A stretch of DNA of 46,592 bases from Hirudo medicinalis (Eukaryota > Annelida > Clitellata > Hirudinida > Hirudinidae), in the NCBI GenBank assembly GCA_011800805.1, contig MPNW01000214.1:15207-61798 (forward strand), written 5' to 3'. How positions within the stretch are numbered: position 1 is the first letter of the stretch; each line of letters starts with the position of its first letter. The position numbers and the translations under genes were made by a program. Shown in pieces: positions 1-7,743 of this stretch. The notes beneath the pieces were generated by a model, which worked only from the letters and a program-made list of their open reading frames with translations, was not told where the DNA came from and made no database searches.

Positions 1-18
1 TAGTCGACCCTTAAAAAG
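1..18 (+). repeat. IS left terminal inverted repeat
   Basis: TAGTCGACCCTTAAAAAG pairs with the reverse complement of 1570-1587 with two mismatches (C/G at position 8 and G/C at position 18). Confidence 0.75.
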
Positions 19-30
19 TATTTTAAGGGT
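7..30. terminator. Perfect hairpin at the IS left end
   Basis: A perfect 10-bp stem (ACCCTTAAAA, loop AGTA, TTTTAAGGGT) lies just inside the left end and overlaps the inverted repeat. Such hairpins in some insertion sequences block read-through transcription into the transposase. Here that role is inference. The stem contains A/T runs, so it could act on either strand. Confidence 0.45.
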
Positions 31-116
31 ATTTATCAATGCATTATGGCATAATATTTACCGTATTGAATGCAGCAAAACAGATAAACCGGTGTTAAAC
101 CCTGCAATAATTTTAT

Positions 117-1451
117 ATGCTAAATCGCCCCAAATCCAAACAACAAATGGGATTTTATTCCACTTTTGAAGAGCAACTCAATCACAAGCACCCGTTGTAC
201 ATTTTAGCCAACCGTATGGAGTGGAAGGTATTTGACGAAGCCTTTAGCAAACATTATGCACAGTTGATGGCCGTCCGGCCAAACCTATCAGGTTAATGGT
301 GTCGCTGCGGATATTGAAGCATATCCGCAATATTAGTGATGAGAGTGTGGTGGAACAATGGGAAGAGAACAGCTACTATCAATACTTTAGCGGAGAAAAG
401 TTTTTTGCTGCCGGTACTCCCTGTGAGGCCTCCGAACTGGTGCATTTTCGTCATCGTATAGGGGAACAGGGTATGTGGAGTTGATTTTAAAAGAAAGCAT
501 CCGCATCAATGGCAATGACAGTAATGATAAACATGTAAAGCTATGCACTACTGTGCAGGAGAAGAACATTACTTTTCCTACCGATGCGAAGCTGCACCGT
601 AAGATCATTGAAAAATGTCGGGCGATTACAGAGATTGGGAGCAATTACCGGTTGGTCAAACCTACAGCCGTACTTTAAAAAAAGCTGGGCATAGACCAGC
701 GTTTCAGAAACCACCCCAAAAATAAAGGCAAAGCTAAAAAAGCCGATAAGAAGATAAAGACTATTACCGGTCTCGGCTAATAAGGGAATTGGAGGGCAAT
801 CTGCTACCTGATAGTATTTATCAAAAAGATATAGATTTATTCAAACAGGTATTGAACCGGAAAAGAGCCGACCGCAACAAAATCTATTCGCTTCATGAAC
901 CCGAAGTACAATGCATTTCTAAAGGCAAAGAGCATAAAAAATATGAGTTGGGTAATAAAGTATCCATCACTTACACACAAAATACAGGCGTAATAGTGGG
1001 AGCAATGAGTTTTAGAAATGAATATGACGGGCATACACTCAGGCCCGCATTGCAACAGGTACAACAGTTAACAGGCAAAGCCCCACAAACAGCCACAGTG
1101 GACAGGGGTTACTGCAGGGCAAAGCCTGATTGGTGATACCTTGGTTCAAATACCCTAGCCCTTTAACGATAAAACCCAAACAACATACCGGCAACAAAAA
1201 CTAAGAAAGCTTTTAAAAGAAGAGCCGCTATTGAGCCTGTAATTGGCCACCTTAAATCAGATCACCGATTAAGCCGTAATTTTTACCACAAAATATTTGG
1301 AAACAACATTAATGTAATGCTCAGTGCAGCAGCTTTCAACTTCAAAAAAATGATGAACAAATGGAAGTCATCTTTTATGCCTTTTTTTCAAAGACTGTTT
1401 TGGATCTTGCAATATATATTACTCTATACAAATCAAATAAACTATTTCTGA
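117..1451 (+). pseudogene. IS5-family DDE transposase, multiply frameshifted
   Basis: The reading starts at ATG 117 and ends at TGA 1449-1451, but the frame changes repeatedly. I place breaks near 270, 474, 650, 770 and 1110-1115, a further one near 1200, and an in-frame TAG near 1159. The pieces in order are an N-terminal DUF772-like region (around 120-470, with the GRPAKPIRLMVSL-type stretch near 270-310), a linker with KHV and SRTLKKL-like sequence, a central DDE strand (VDRGY near 1098-1113) and the C-terminal Glu motif EPVIGHLKSDHRLSRNFY (near 1240-1290). This is enough to recognise an IS5-group transposase. It is almost certainly inactive unless some breaks are sequencing errors at a contig end. 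Confidence 0.8.
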
Positions 1452-1575
1452 AAAAGAGTTTTTNATGAACAAATGGAAGTCATCTTTTATGCCTTTTTTT
1501 CAAAGACTGTTTTGGATCTTGCAATATATATTACTCTATACAAATCAAATAAACTATTTCTGAAAAAGAGTTTTT
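1353..1575 (+). repeat. Two identical 111-bp copies separated by one N
   Basis: Positions 1353-1463 and 1465-1575 are identical base for base, and position 1464 is N. The repeated segment is the C-terminal end of the transposase gene plus the start of the right terminus. A single N between perfect copies is best explained by a scaffold join that failed to merge an overlap, so the genome probably has one copy. Confidence 0.9.
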
Positions 1576-1587
1576 AAGGCTCGACTA
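1570..1587 (-). repeat. IS right terminal inverted repeat
   Basis: The reverse complement reads TAGTCGAGCCTTAAAAAC and matches the left end at 16 of 18 positions. It fixes the right boundary of the element two bases before the stop codon of the neighbouring remnant. Confidence 0.75.
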
Positions 1588-1588
1588 A

Positions 1589-1771
1589 TTAAGGAAATAG
1601 CGTGCGTTCTTCAAAACGAATATGCTGATCCGGTGCATTCGAAAATTCATGAAGCAGATCGGTAGTGTTGATATCATTGATTTGTTCTATCAATAATTGA
1701 GTGGCTTGCTGTTTGCGGATGGCTTGTTGGGTGTGGGTCTTGATTGTGTATAAAGAGTAGACATCTTTCAT
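1589..1771 (-). pseudogene. Remnant of a hemerythrin-like (HHE) protein
   Basis: The reading from ATG 1771 gives 60 residues ending in DQHIRFEERTLFP. That resembles the H-x-x-x-E metal-binding helix near the C-terminus of hemerythrin HHE-domain proteins. The usual protein is about 130-190 residues with several His/Glu helices before this point. Upstream sequence (1772-1861) reads open but is low-complexity and does not look like the family, so the N-terminal helices are missing. The frame stops at TAA 1589-1591, two bases beyond the insertion-sequence end, so the C-terminal tail was probably removed by that insertion. The assignment rests on one short motif and is tentative. Confidence 0.45.
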
Positions 1772-2010
1772 GATTTTTTTGCCGTGCGCATACTGCGTTT
1801 TGCGGCTTGCCGAAGGATGGCAATTGCGAAGCCCTGCCGATGGCGTTTTGGAACCAACCACCTGTCAGGTTCCGCAATTGGAGCTGGCTTGAGGGTGGGT
1901 TCTGTATTTTTTATGCAAAATGGCCAACGTCTCAAAAATTAGGACATTGAACCTTGTAATTTTTTTTGAATTTTGTAAGCACCGTGGGCTGCTATTTTTC
2001 TACGCCGGCT

Positions 2011-3744
2011 TTACTGTACAAATTCCACGTCATACTCTTTCAGCCACACCGATCCCTCTTTCCGCCAATTGGGAATTCTTAACCAATATAATATTTGCGA
2101 GGAAATATCGGTATTGTAAAACTGGCGCGGAATCACCTCTCCCGCAGTAACGGTAGGGTAGGTACATGGGGGCGACATGCTTTTCCATTCAAAAGGCCCG
2201 GTCAACAAAAAGTTTTTCGTATTATCTATTTGATTGTACATTACGTTGTCCGATCCATTGTTTCCGGGAATGAGGCCTACCAAATTGCTATATTTGGGCA
2301 AGGATGTCAGTTTGCTTCCAGCAGAGCACATTCTGTTGATAATTTCTTCGTCTGTCAATGCGGTATTATACACGGCCAAATCAGAGAAGGCAAATCCAAT
2401 GGTACCATCGCCTTTTGCCGCACCCCATCCAAAAACCAAAGGTTCGGCATTGGTGGCATCACCGAAGAGTTCTTTAAACCTATCCGAATCGGGTATTCTT
2501 TTCCCGTCAATAAGGCGTTTTATCCAATGCCTTCCAATACTGTCATACACAGAAAAACACAGGTTATGCCATGCCCCATCAAAGATGTTTGTCTTTCCCG
2601 CCTCTGAACGACGTTCTCTATCGGTGCCCCCAATCGTCATACACCAAATACCATTGTCATTGGTGTACATAGACCATCCCAAAACGTCGAACGTTTTTGA
2701 TTGTTTGGATATAAACACAGGCCGAGAAAAACTGGTGGAAGACCTGAAGTTGAACTGCACCGTCATTTGTTTGCCCAAGGGCCCTATATTGAAGTCGTTG
2801 GCTTTATTCAACTGTGCTTTTATAAGAGGTGGGCCGGAACTGCCGTTTCCAGAAATCGTAACTCCAGTAAATACACCTTCAGATGAGAACTCATTTTTTT
2901 TGAACAAATCGTTGTGATATATGGTAAAGGTTCTTTTTTCCGCGTCGGTCGATCCGCCAAAGGTTTTATTAATGCCTCCATGCATGCCGGCAATAATCAC
3001 CAACCAATTTTCTTTGGAATAATTGGCTCTTTCTTTTTTAAGTGCATTTAAGATTTGACCAATATATTCATCGGTTTTCATCACCGCGGCTTTATACTCG
3101 GGCACCGTGTTCGAAAAACCAAAATTTACCCCTGCTTTTGATGGATCAGAAAAGTTGGCGATAATGATGTCGTTATTTTTATTTTTCAACAAACTGATGG
3201 TTGAATCTTTCACTAAGGCATCGCTGCTTACCGGATAACTATTCGTTACTTCGGGTGCCGCCCCATTGATCAAGGCGGGCCATGTGGTTACAAGCGCAGT
3301 TGACATATCGGACTGTGGAGTGGTAAGAATATAGGCAAATAAAGATGAGTATTTTGGTATGTACTGACCCTCTACAGCTCCACCGTCGGGTACTACAATA
3401 CTGAATGTATTATCATAACCCAACACTCTGTGTTTGGAGGAGCTAACACCCGACATCAGCGTTTTCCATGTGGAGGCATTGGTTGTAACTACATCGGATA
3501 TGGCATCCCAAGAATACTTGCTATGGGGCAAGACGGAAGCAATACTGGGCGGCATTATGGTTTTCATTTCAGCCCCAGACACACCGTCCACCGCTATCAG
3601 CAATACTTTTCGGGGAGGCTTCACGGGTAGTACTTCCTCCTCTTCAAATATGGATGGCGGGTCGGGATATTTCTTACACGAAACAACGCATTGCGTCAGC
3701 ATTGCGGCTGCGAGCGACAGTATTGTATATTTCCTGATGTTCAT
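2011..3744 (-). CDS. Lipoprotein: degenerate alkaline-phosphatase-like domain, LamG and DUF4983
   Basis: 577 residues with a lipoprotein signal (VVSC, Cys23) and a mature start of Cys-Lys-Lys. Residues about 45-290 have the layout of the alkaline phosphatase/phosphodiesterase superfamily: KVLLIAVDG with Asp53, WKTLMSGV-SSSKHRV around 93-106, EYKAAVMKTDEYIGQIL around 216-231 and ENWLVIIAGMHGG around 245-257. Residues about 320-485 look like a LamG/concanavalin fold, and the tail matches what I know of DUF4983. By eye, several metal ligands are lost: the usual Asp-x-His-Ala-Gly-His is DPSKAGV (200-206), the Ser/Thr-Asp-His-Gly-Gly is GMHGG, and the late His-Gly is Phe-Gly (262-263). It is probably surface exposed and may bind rather than cleave. 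It is the last gene of the minus-strand run and a paralogue of 5986-7737. Confidence 0.85.
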   Translation of the reverse strand: MNIRKYTILSLAAAMLTQCVVSCKKYPDPPSIFEEEEVLPVKPPRKVLLIAVDGVSGAEMKTIMPPSIASVLPHSKYSWDAISDVVTTNASTWKTLMSGVSSSKHRVLGYDNTFSIVVPDGGAVEGQYIPKYSSLFAYILTTPQSDMSTALVTTWPALINGAAPEVTNSYPVSSDALVKDSTISLLKNKNNDIIIANFSDPSKAGVNFGFSNTVPEYKAAVMKTDEYIGQILNALKKERANYSKENWLVIIAGMHGGINKTFGGSTDAEKRTFTIYHNDLFKKNEFSSEGVFTGVTISGNGSSGPPLIKAQLNKANDFNIGPLGKQMTVQFNFRSSTSFSRPVFISKQSKTFDVLGWSMYTNDNGIWCMTIGGTDRERRSEAGKTNIFDGAWHNLCFSVYDSIGRHWIKRLIDGKRIPDSDRFKELFGDATNAEPLVFGWGAAKGDGTIGFAFSDLAVYNTALTDEEIINRMCSAGSKLTSLPKYSNLVGLIPGNNGSDNVMYNQIDNTKNFLLTGPFEWKSMSPPCTYPTVTAGEVIPRQFYNTDISSQILYWLRIPNWRKEGSVWLKEYDVEFVQ

Positions 3745-3855
3745 TCGTATTTTATTAATATTTTTTTAGAAACCAAGTAAACTTTTGATAAATAAATGAT
3801 CCAACCTGTTTTTTTATCTGTCTGCTTTGTTTAGTGATGGACTATTTGTAACTCT

Positions 3856-5874
3856 TCATGGTTTTACTACGTCAAATTCTGACAAGCAAGCCCAAGGCCC
3901 ATCAGTTGCGGTTATATCACTCATAGATGCAAACAATAGTTTTACGTACCGTGTGGCAACCGAAGGCACCAATGGAACGGTTTGTTCTAACGTAGAATTG
4001 ATGTCCAACTCGAAAGGACTATCCGGCAATGGTGTCCAAGTAATAGCATCGTTGCTTACCGATACGTGTACACGGCGCACACGCCTCTTTTCGCGGTTTA
4101 CTTGAGTAAATTTCAATCCGTTTATTTTGAGTGCTTCGTTTTGGCCATAAAGGGTATTAAAATCAATAACAATCCATTGCGGCATGGTAGCATTTATGTT
4201 GGGAGACCATTGTGGGTGATAGCCAGTATTGGAATTTCCATCTAAGATATTGCTGGCCGGGTCGCTTGCTTGTTCGGAACTTACGGCATGGATTATCCAA
4301 TTGCTTCTGGCGTAGGGGTCAATGGTTACAAAATCATCTCCGCCCGTGCTCATGCCCGGATCGTATTCCCATATTTTTTGTGTCATTAGCGGATAGTCTT
4401 TAGCGGCTATGGCGGCTTTTGAAATATTGTTTACCGGAATACCCCAGTTTCTAAAGAACAACTGCCAGTCTTTTTTGGTAAAATCAGAAATCGCTTCGTA
4501 CACAAAACTTTGTTTGTTCAAATCGGAACCCGGCTGCCTCAACGCTCTTCTGGCTTTTGAATAGAGGTACGGCATAAAGTACCAGCCGTTGGGCTGACCC
4601 AGATATCCCCAGTTTGCTGGTATTTTATCCAGAATCTGAATAAAAGGCACCATTCTCATAAATGGCGAATTGATTCTTTCATCGCTTCCGTTAAAATTTT
4701 TACTTAGGTTGGGATCTTTTGCAAATGCGAGTGCTGGAGGAAACCGTTCGTTCACCCAATCACGTTCGCTGGGAACCCAAGCATCGGGATAGCCGTTATC
4801 ACGCATTCTGTTGGCCAATTTGAAGGAAAATAAGTTGCAGGTAGATTCGCCCAATGTACTCCAACTCCAATAATTGTGTTGTTGGCAATTGTGTCCAAAT
4901 TCATGATAAACACCCCATACATCTGCATTTCTTAGGTAATTAGTATTTACAAGTGTATTAAACCAATACTTGTTCATTGTGGCCACTACCGGAAATCCGT
5001 TGTGCGCAGACCCCGCAGAGGGGTTGATATCCAACACGATTCTCATGGGTAGCAGCGGAGCCCTGTCTATGGGATCGGCGGCGTTTTCGGAAAGCCCCAT
5101 CCACTCGTAATAATCCCTTTTAATACCTTCATCCCATTCATTCAATGCTTCGGCAATGTTGGGCGGCGGATATTGAATAAAATAGTCGCGAGGAACTACG
5201 GCTATTAAATTTTTACTTCTAAGTTCCAAGAACGGTACGCAAGAATTTCTTATTTCCTCTTTCCATTTGGCTTCATCGGTTTGCCCAAGTATAAAATCGG
5301 GCGACTTGCACACTTTGGAAAAGGTAAGTTTTACTGTTTGAACTTTGGGCATTTCGGAGTAAATATAAATATGCCCGCCGTACAGATTGCGAATATAGTT
5401 GGTACCGGGCTGCAATTTTTGTCTAAGAATAATCATAGGTGCGCGAGCCACTGTTTGGCCTTTTGCAATATTGCTGGATAGATCATCTCTCCATGCACCC
5501 ACTTGCACATTGAGTGATTGCTCGTCTGCCGGCACTTCTATAGAAATTCGTTCGCCGGGAGCGGCGTACAAACCGGTGCTAAACTGGGGAGCCGGTGGTA
5601 CGGAAATCCGAAGGCCTTCATTAACCGGATTGTAAAACAAGTCCATCATCAATGTAGTGGTGATTCTTGGCTCTTCCGAACAGACCAAGCCCGGAAACAC
5701 TTTGGCCTCATTGAATCGGCTGACATCTACTTGGTCTTCCGATATATCTGCCGTAATAGACTTGCCGTCTTCTCCTTTTCCCGGAAACCCATTATCAATA
5801 TCAATCGTTGATTTTTTACAAGACAACTGCACCACGGAAAATAAGAGTATAAAATAAAAAAATAGCTTTTTCAT
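3856..5874 (-). CDS. M60 family metallopeptidase lipoprotein with CBM32-like domain
   Basis: 672 residues with a lipoprotein signal (QLSC, Cys19). Residues about 55-190 form the N-terminal beta-sandwich usual for M60-like proteins. The catalytic domain (about 195-505) contains the zinc motif HEFGH at 324-328 and a downstream Glu343 in LGESTCNLFSF, fitting the HExxH-(8-28)-E pattern of M60 (enhancin/mucinase-like) enzymes. Residues about 535-670 resemble an F5/8 type C (CBM32) domain (ILDGNSNTGYHPQWS, PQWIVIDF, RRVHVSVSND, TRYVKLLF). The M60 family cleaves O-glycosylated, mucin-like proteins, and CBM32 domains often bind Gal or GalNAc sugars. All expected catalytic residues are present. It sits between the two LamG/DUF4983 paralogues, suggesting a joint role at the cell surface on glycoproteins. 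Confidence 0.93.
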   Translation of the reverse strand: MKKLFFYFILLFSVVQLSCKKSTIDIDNGFPGKGEDGKSITADISEDQVDVSRFNEAKVFPGLVCSEEPRITTTLMMDLFYNPVNEGLRISVPPAPQFSTGLYAAPGERISIEVPADEQSLNVQVGAWRDDLSSNIAKGQTVARAPMIILRQKLQPGTNYIRNLYGGHIYIYSEMPKVQTVKLTFSKVCKSPDFILGQTDEAKWKEEIRNSCVPFLELRSKNLIAVVPRDYFIQYPPPNIAEALNEWDEGIKRDYYEWMGLSENAADPIDRAPLLPMRIVLDINPSAGSAHNGFPVVATMNKYWFNTLVNTNYLRNADVWGVYHEFGHNCQQHNYWSWSTLGESTCNLFSFKLANRMRDNGYPDAWVPSERDWVNERFPPALAFAKDPNLSKNFNGSDERINSPFMRMVPFIQILDKIPANWGYLGQPNGWYFMPYLYSKARRALRQPGSDLNKQSFVYEAISDFTKKDWQLFFRNWGIPVNNISKAAIAAKDYPLMTQKIWEYDPGMSTGGDDFVTIDPYARSNWIIHAVSSEQASDPASNILDGNSNTGYHPQWSPNINATMPQWIVIDFNTLYGQNEALKINGLKFTQVNREKRRVRRVHVSVSNDAITWTPLPDSPFELDINSTLEQTVPLVPSVATRYVKLLFASMSDITATDGPWACLSEFDVVKP

Positions 5875-5985
5875 GTGTAAAATTTTTTATTTGTTCGGTT
5901 TTTTGAGGAGTGGCGAACTCCTGTATTCTTGCAACTAATTGGATTTACCATTTCATGGGGGTGTTTTTTGAATACCTATATATTT

Positions 5986-7737
5986 TTAATTATACGTGTT
6001 TGCATAATTGGGCAACCATACTTTGCCTTCCATATCCCAGGAAACTCTTGGCACTATTCCCAACCATGACATTACTTGCTGTGCTACATCTATGCTATTC
6101 GGTGCTTGTTTGTAAATTACCGGTGTCATGGAGGGACATACCGTGGGATGGCTGTCTGCAAAATCGGATCTTACATATTCTCCCAACAACAAGTCTCTGC
6201 CTTTTCCGCTCATGTCAGGCAAAAAATAGGTTTTTTTGCCCTCTGTTGTGGTGAATGTGGCGTTGGTGCTGGGCCAAAAACCAATCAAATTGACGAAGTA
6301 AGGGTCGCTGGAAGGCACCTCATTGCTGCAATAGGTGGCTGCGATATGTGCATCAGACAGGGCAGTGTTATATACCCTAATATCAATAATGTTTATATCT
6401 CTAGGGCCTCCGCGCGGATCGCTACCCGGATCCCAACCCACCGATAATGGAGCTGTAGAATTCAGGTCGAGGTTGGTGATCCTAGCAGTTGCTGCGTCTT
6501 TTACCCCATCAGTATAAATGCTAAGAATTCTTTCGGAGCCTATTTTTTGCACGGTGGCGGTACATGTATGCCAAAGACCATTGATAATGCGCACATTCGA
6601 TACTGCTTGCTTGTTACCAGTTCCCCCGGATACGTTAAAGCCCCATTTATAATCGTCAAAAAAGAACAACCAGCCGGCTTTGTTTCCGTCAAATCTTTCA
6701 CGCTTGCCCAAAAACGATGGCCAATATTTGACCCTTTCTGCAATTTTCACCTTGCATTGCACCGTAAAATCGGCATCGGTGCCAAAATTCAAATCGGCAG
6801 TATTGGCCGTAGCCGCCATCTTAGCTACTTTATTATTTCTACTGCCGTTAATAGTGTACATCGGCGCATAGCCTACAAAAGGGATGCGCTCGGTTGGTTT
6901 TTCGTAGGCTTTGTATTGAAACCTTGAATTGTAATAAAAGAATAATGTATTGTGATTTTTGTCTAAAAATGCGTTCCATGGCACAATAGCATCGCCTACA
7001 TTTTTTCCTACTGCGGAAACGATCATAACCAACCAATTTTCATTGGCATAATTGGGTCTTTCTTTTACTGCTTTTAGCTGTTGGCCCAAATACCGGTCCA
7101 ACTTTGTAGCCGTGTCTTTGTAGGTTGCAGATGTAGCCGTATAATCGCTGCCGGAACCAGCCCGGTCGGGGCTGTTAAAATGAGAGATAATCACATCAGA
7201 CGCAGTGGCGGCGGAGAGTACTTCTAACGTTTTTGTTTGTACCAAAACATCATTGTTGGGATATATAAATTTTTCGTCGGCAGCGGCGAACAAGTTGTCA
7301 GACAGGTCAATGCTAGCACCTATCGTAGTAATTTTTAGTTTGCTGTTTGCCTCTTTTATTCTATTGATAAAAGACGGGTAGGCGGATAGATTGTTTCCCG
7401 TAAAGCCGGAGGTTACATTATGCTTAGCCTTGGTAACCCCTGTCATGATATTGGCCCATGCCTTAGGCTGTTCTACCACGCTATTTTCGATATCATTGAT
7501 GCCATCGTAGCTGTACATGGAAGTGCGTTCTAACGATTTTAGTGTGGGCAATGCCATCGTTTTATACTCTTGACCAACAGCACCATCTACTAATATCAGC
7601 AGTACCTTGTTTATTTCTTCTTTAGTGCTTACTATAAAATCCTTGCTTTCGTTTGCGGGCAACGAACCAACGGGCTTATTGCATGCAGTTAGTACCAATA
7701 AAACAAGTATGCGGCAACTTATATTTCTATAACTCAT
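5986..7737 (-). CDS. Lipoprotein: degenerate alkaline-phosphatase-like domain, LamG and DUF4983 (paralogue)
   Basis: 583 residues with a lipoprotein signal (LTAC, Cys19). It follows the same plan as the 2011-3744 product: an alkaline-phosphatase-superfamily-like part (VLLILVDG with Asp51; WANIMTGVTKAKHNV at 94-108; DVIISHFNSPDRAG at 181-194; ENWLVMIVSAVG at 233-244), a LamG-like part (about 320-485) and a DUF4983-like tail. It has decayed further. The region expected to hold the nucleophile reads EQPKAW (89-94), the DxHAGH ligands are NSPDRAG, and the Asp-His of the DHGG motif is Ala-Val. Catalysis therefore looks very unlikely. It begins 6 bp after the DUF5008-like gene and precedes the M60 gene, so co-transcription is likely. 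A sugar- or glycoprotein-binding role is inference. Confidence 0.85.
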   Translation of the reverse strand: MSYRNISCRILVLLVLTACNKPVGSLPANESKDFIVSTKEEINKVLLILVDGAVGQEYKTMALPTLKSLERTSMYSYDGINDIENSVVEQPKAWANIMTGVTKAKHNVTSGFTGNNLSAYPSFINRIKEANSKLKITTIGASIDLSDNLFAAADEKFIYPNNDVLVQTKTLEVLSAATASDVIISHFNSPDRAGSGSDYTATSATYKDTATKLDRYLGQQLKAVKERPNYANENWLVMIVSAVGKNVGDAIVPWNAFLDKNHNTLFFYYNSRFQYKAYEKPTERIPFVGYAPMYTINGSRNNKVAKMAATANTADLNFGTDADFTVQCKVKIAERVKYWPSFLGKRERFDGNKAGWLFFFDDYKWGFNVSGGTGNKQAVSNVRIINGLWHTCTATVQKIGSERILSIYTDGVKDAATARITNLDLNSTAPLSVGWDPGSDPRGGPRDINIIDIRVYNTALSDAHIAATYCSNEVPSSDPYFVNLIGFWPSTNATFTTTEGKKTYFLPDMSGKGRDLLLGEYVRSDFADSHPTVCPSMTPVIYKQAPNSIDVAQQVMSWLGIVPRVSWDMEGKVWLPNYANTYN

Positions 7738-7743
7738 AGTAAG

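Larger units (their letters stand above)
1..1587 (+). mobile_element. Degenerate IS5-family insertion sequence
   Basis: The element is bounded by imperfect terminal inverted repeats at 1-18 and 1570-1587 (16 of 18 positions match). Between them is a broken DDE transposase reading frame. Without the 112-bp assembly duplication near its right end the element would be about 1475 bp, a normal size for IS5-type elements. The left end coincides with the first base of the window, so the left flank and any target duplication cannot be seen. Family assignment rests on the translated transposase pieces, not on a database hit. Confidence 0.8.

Noticed and set aside
1674..1877. Second minus-strand frame over the hemerythrin-like remnant
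   Set aside because: Its composition (many Gln, His, Ser, Pro) is not protein-like, and the other frame carries the recognisable motif.
1821..1880. Inverted repeat CAATTGCGAA / TTCCGCAATTG as a terminator or REP element
   Set aside because: The stem is short and imperfect with a long loop, there is no T-run, and no second copy was seen in the window.
3434..3769. Plus-strand open frame of 111 codons
   Set aside because: It is antisense to the start of the 577-residue lipoprotein and has no family features.
5910..6447. Plus-strand open frames of over 100 codons opposite the LamG/DUF4983 gene
   Set aside because: They overlap a well-supported minus-strand gene, are rich in Cys, Arg and Ser in the manner of antisense shadows, and match no family.
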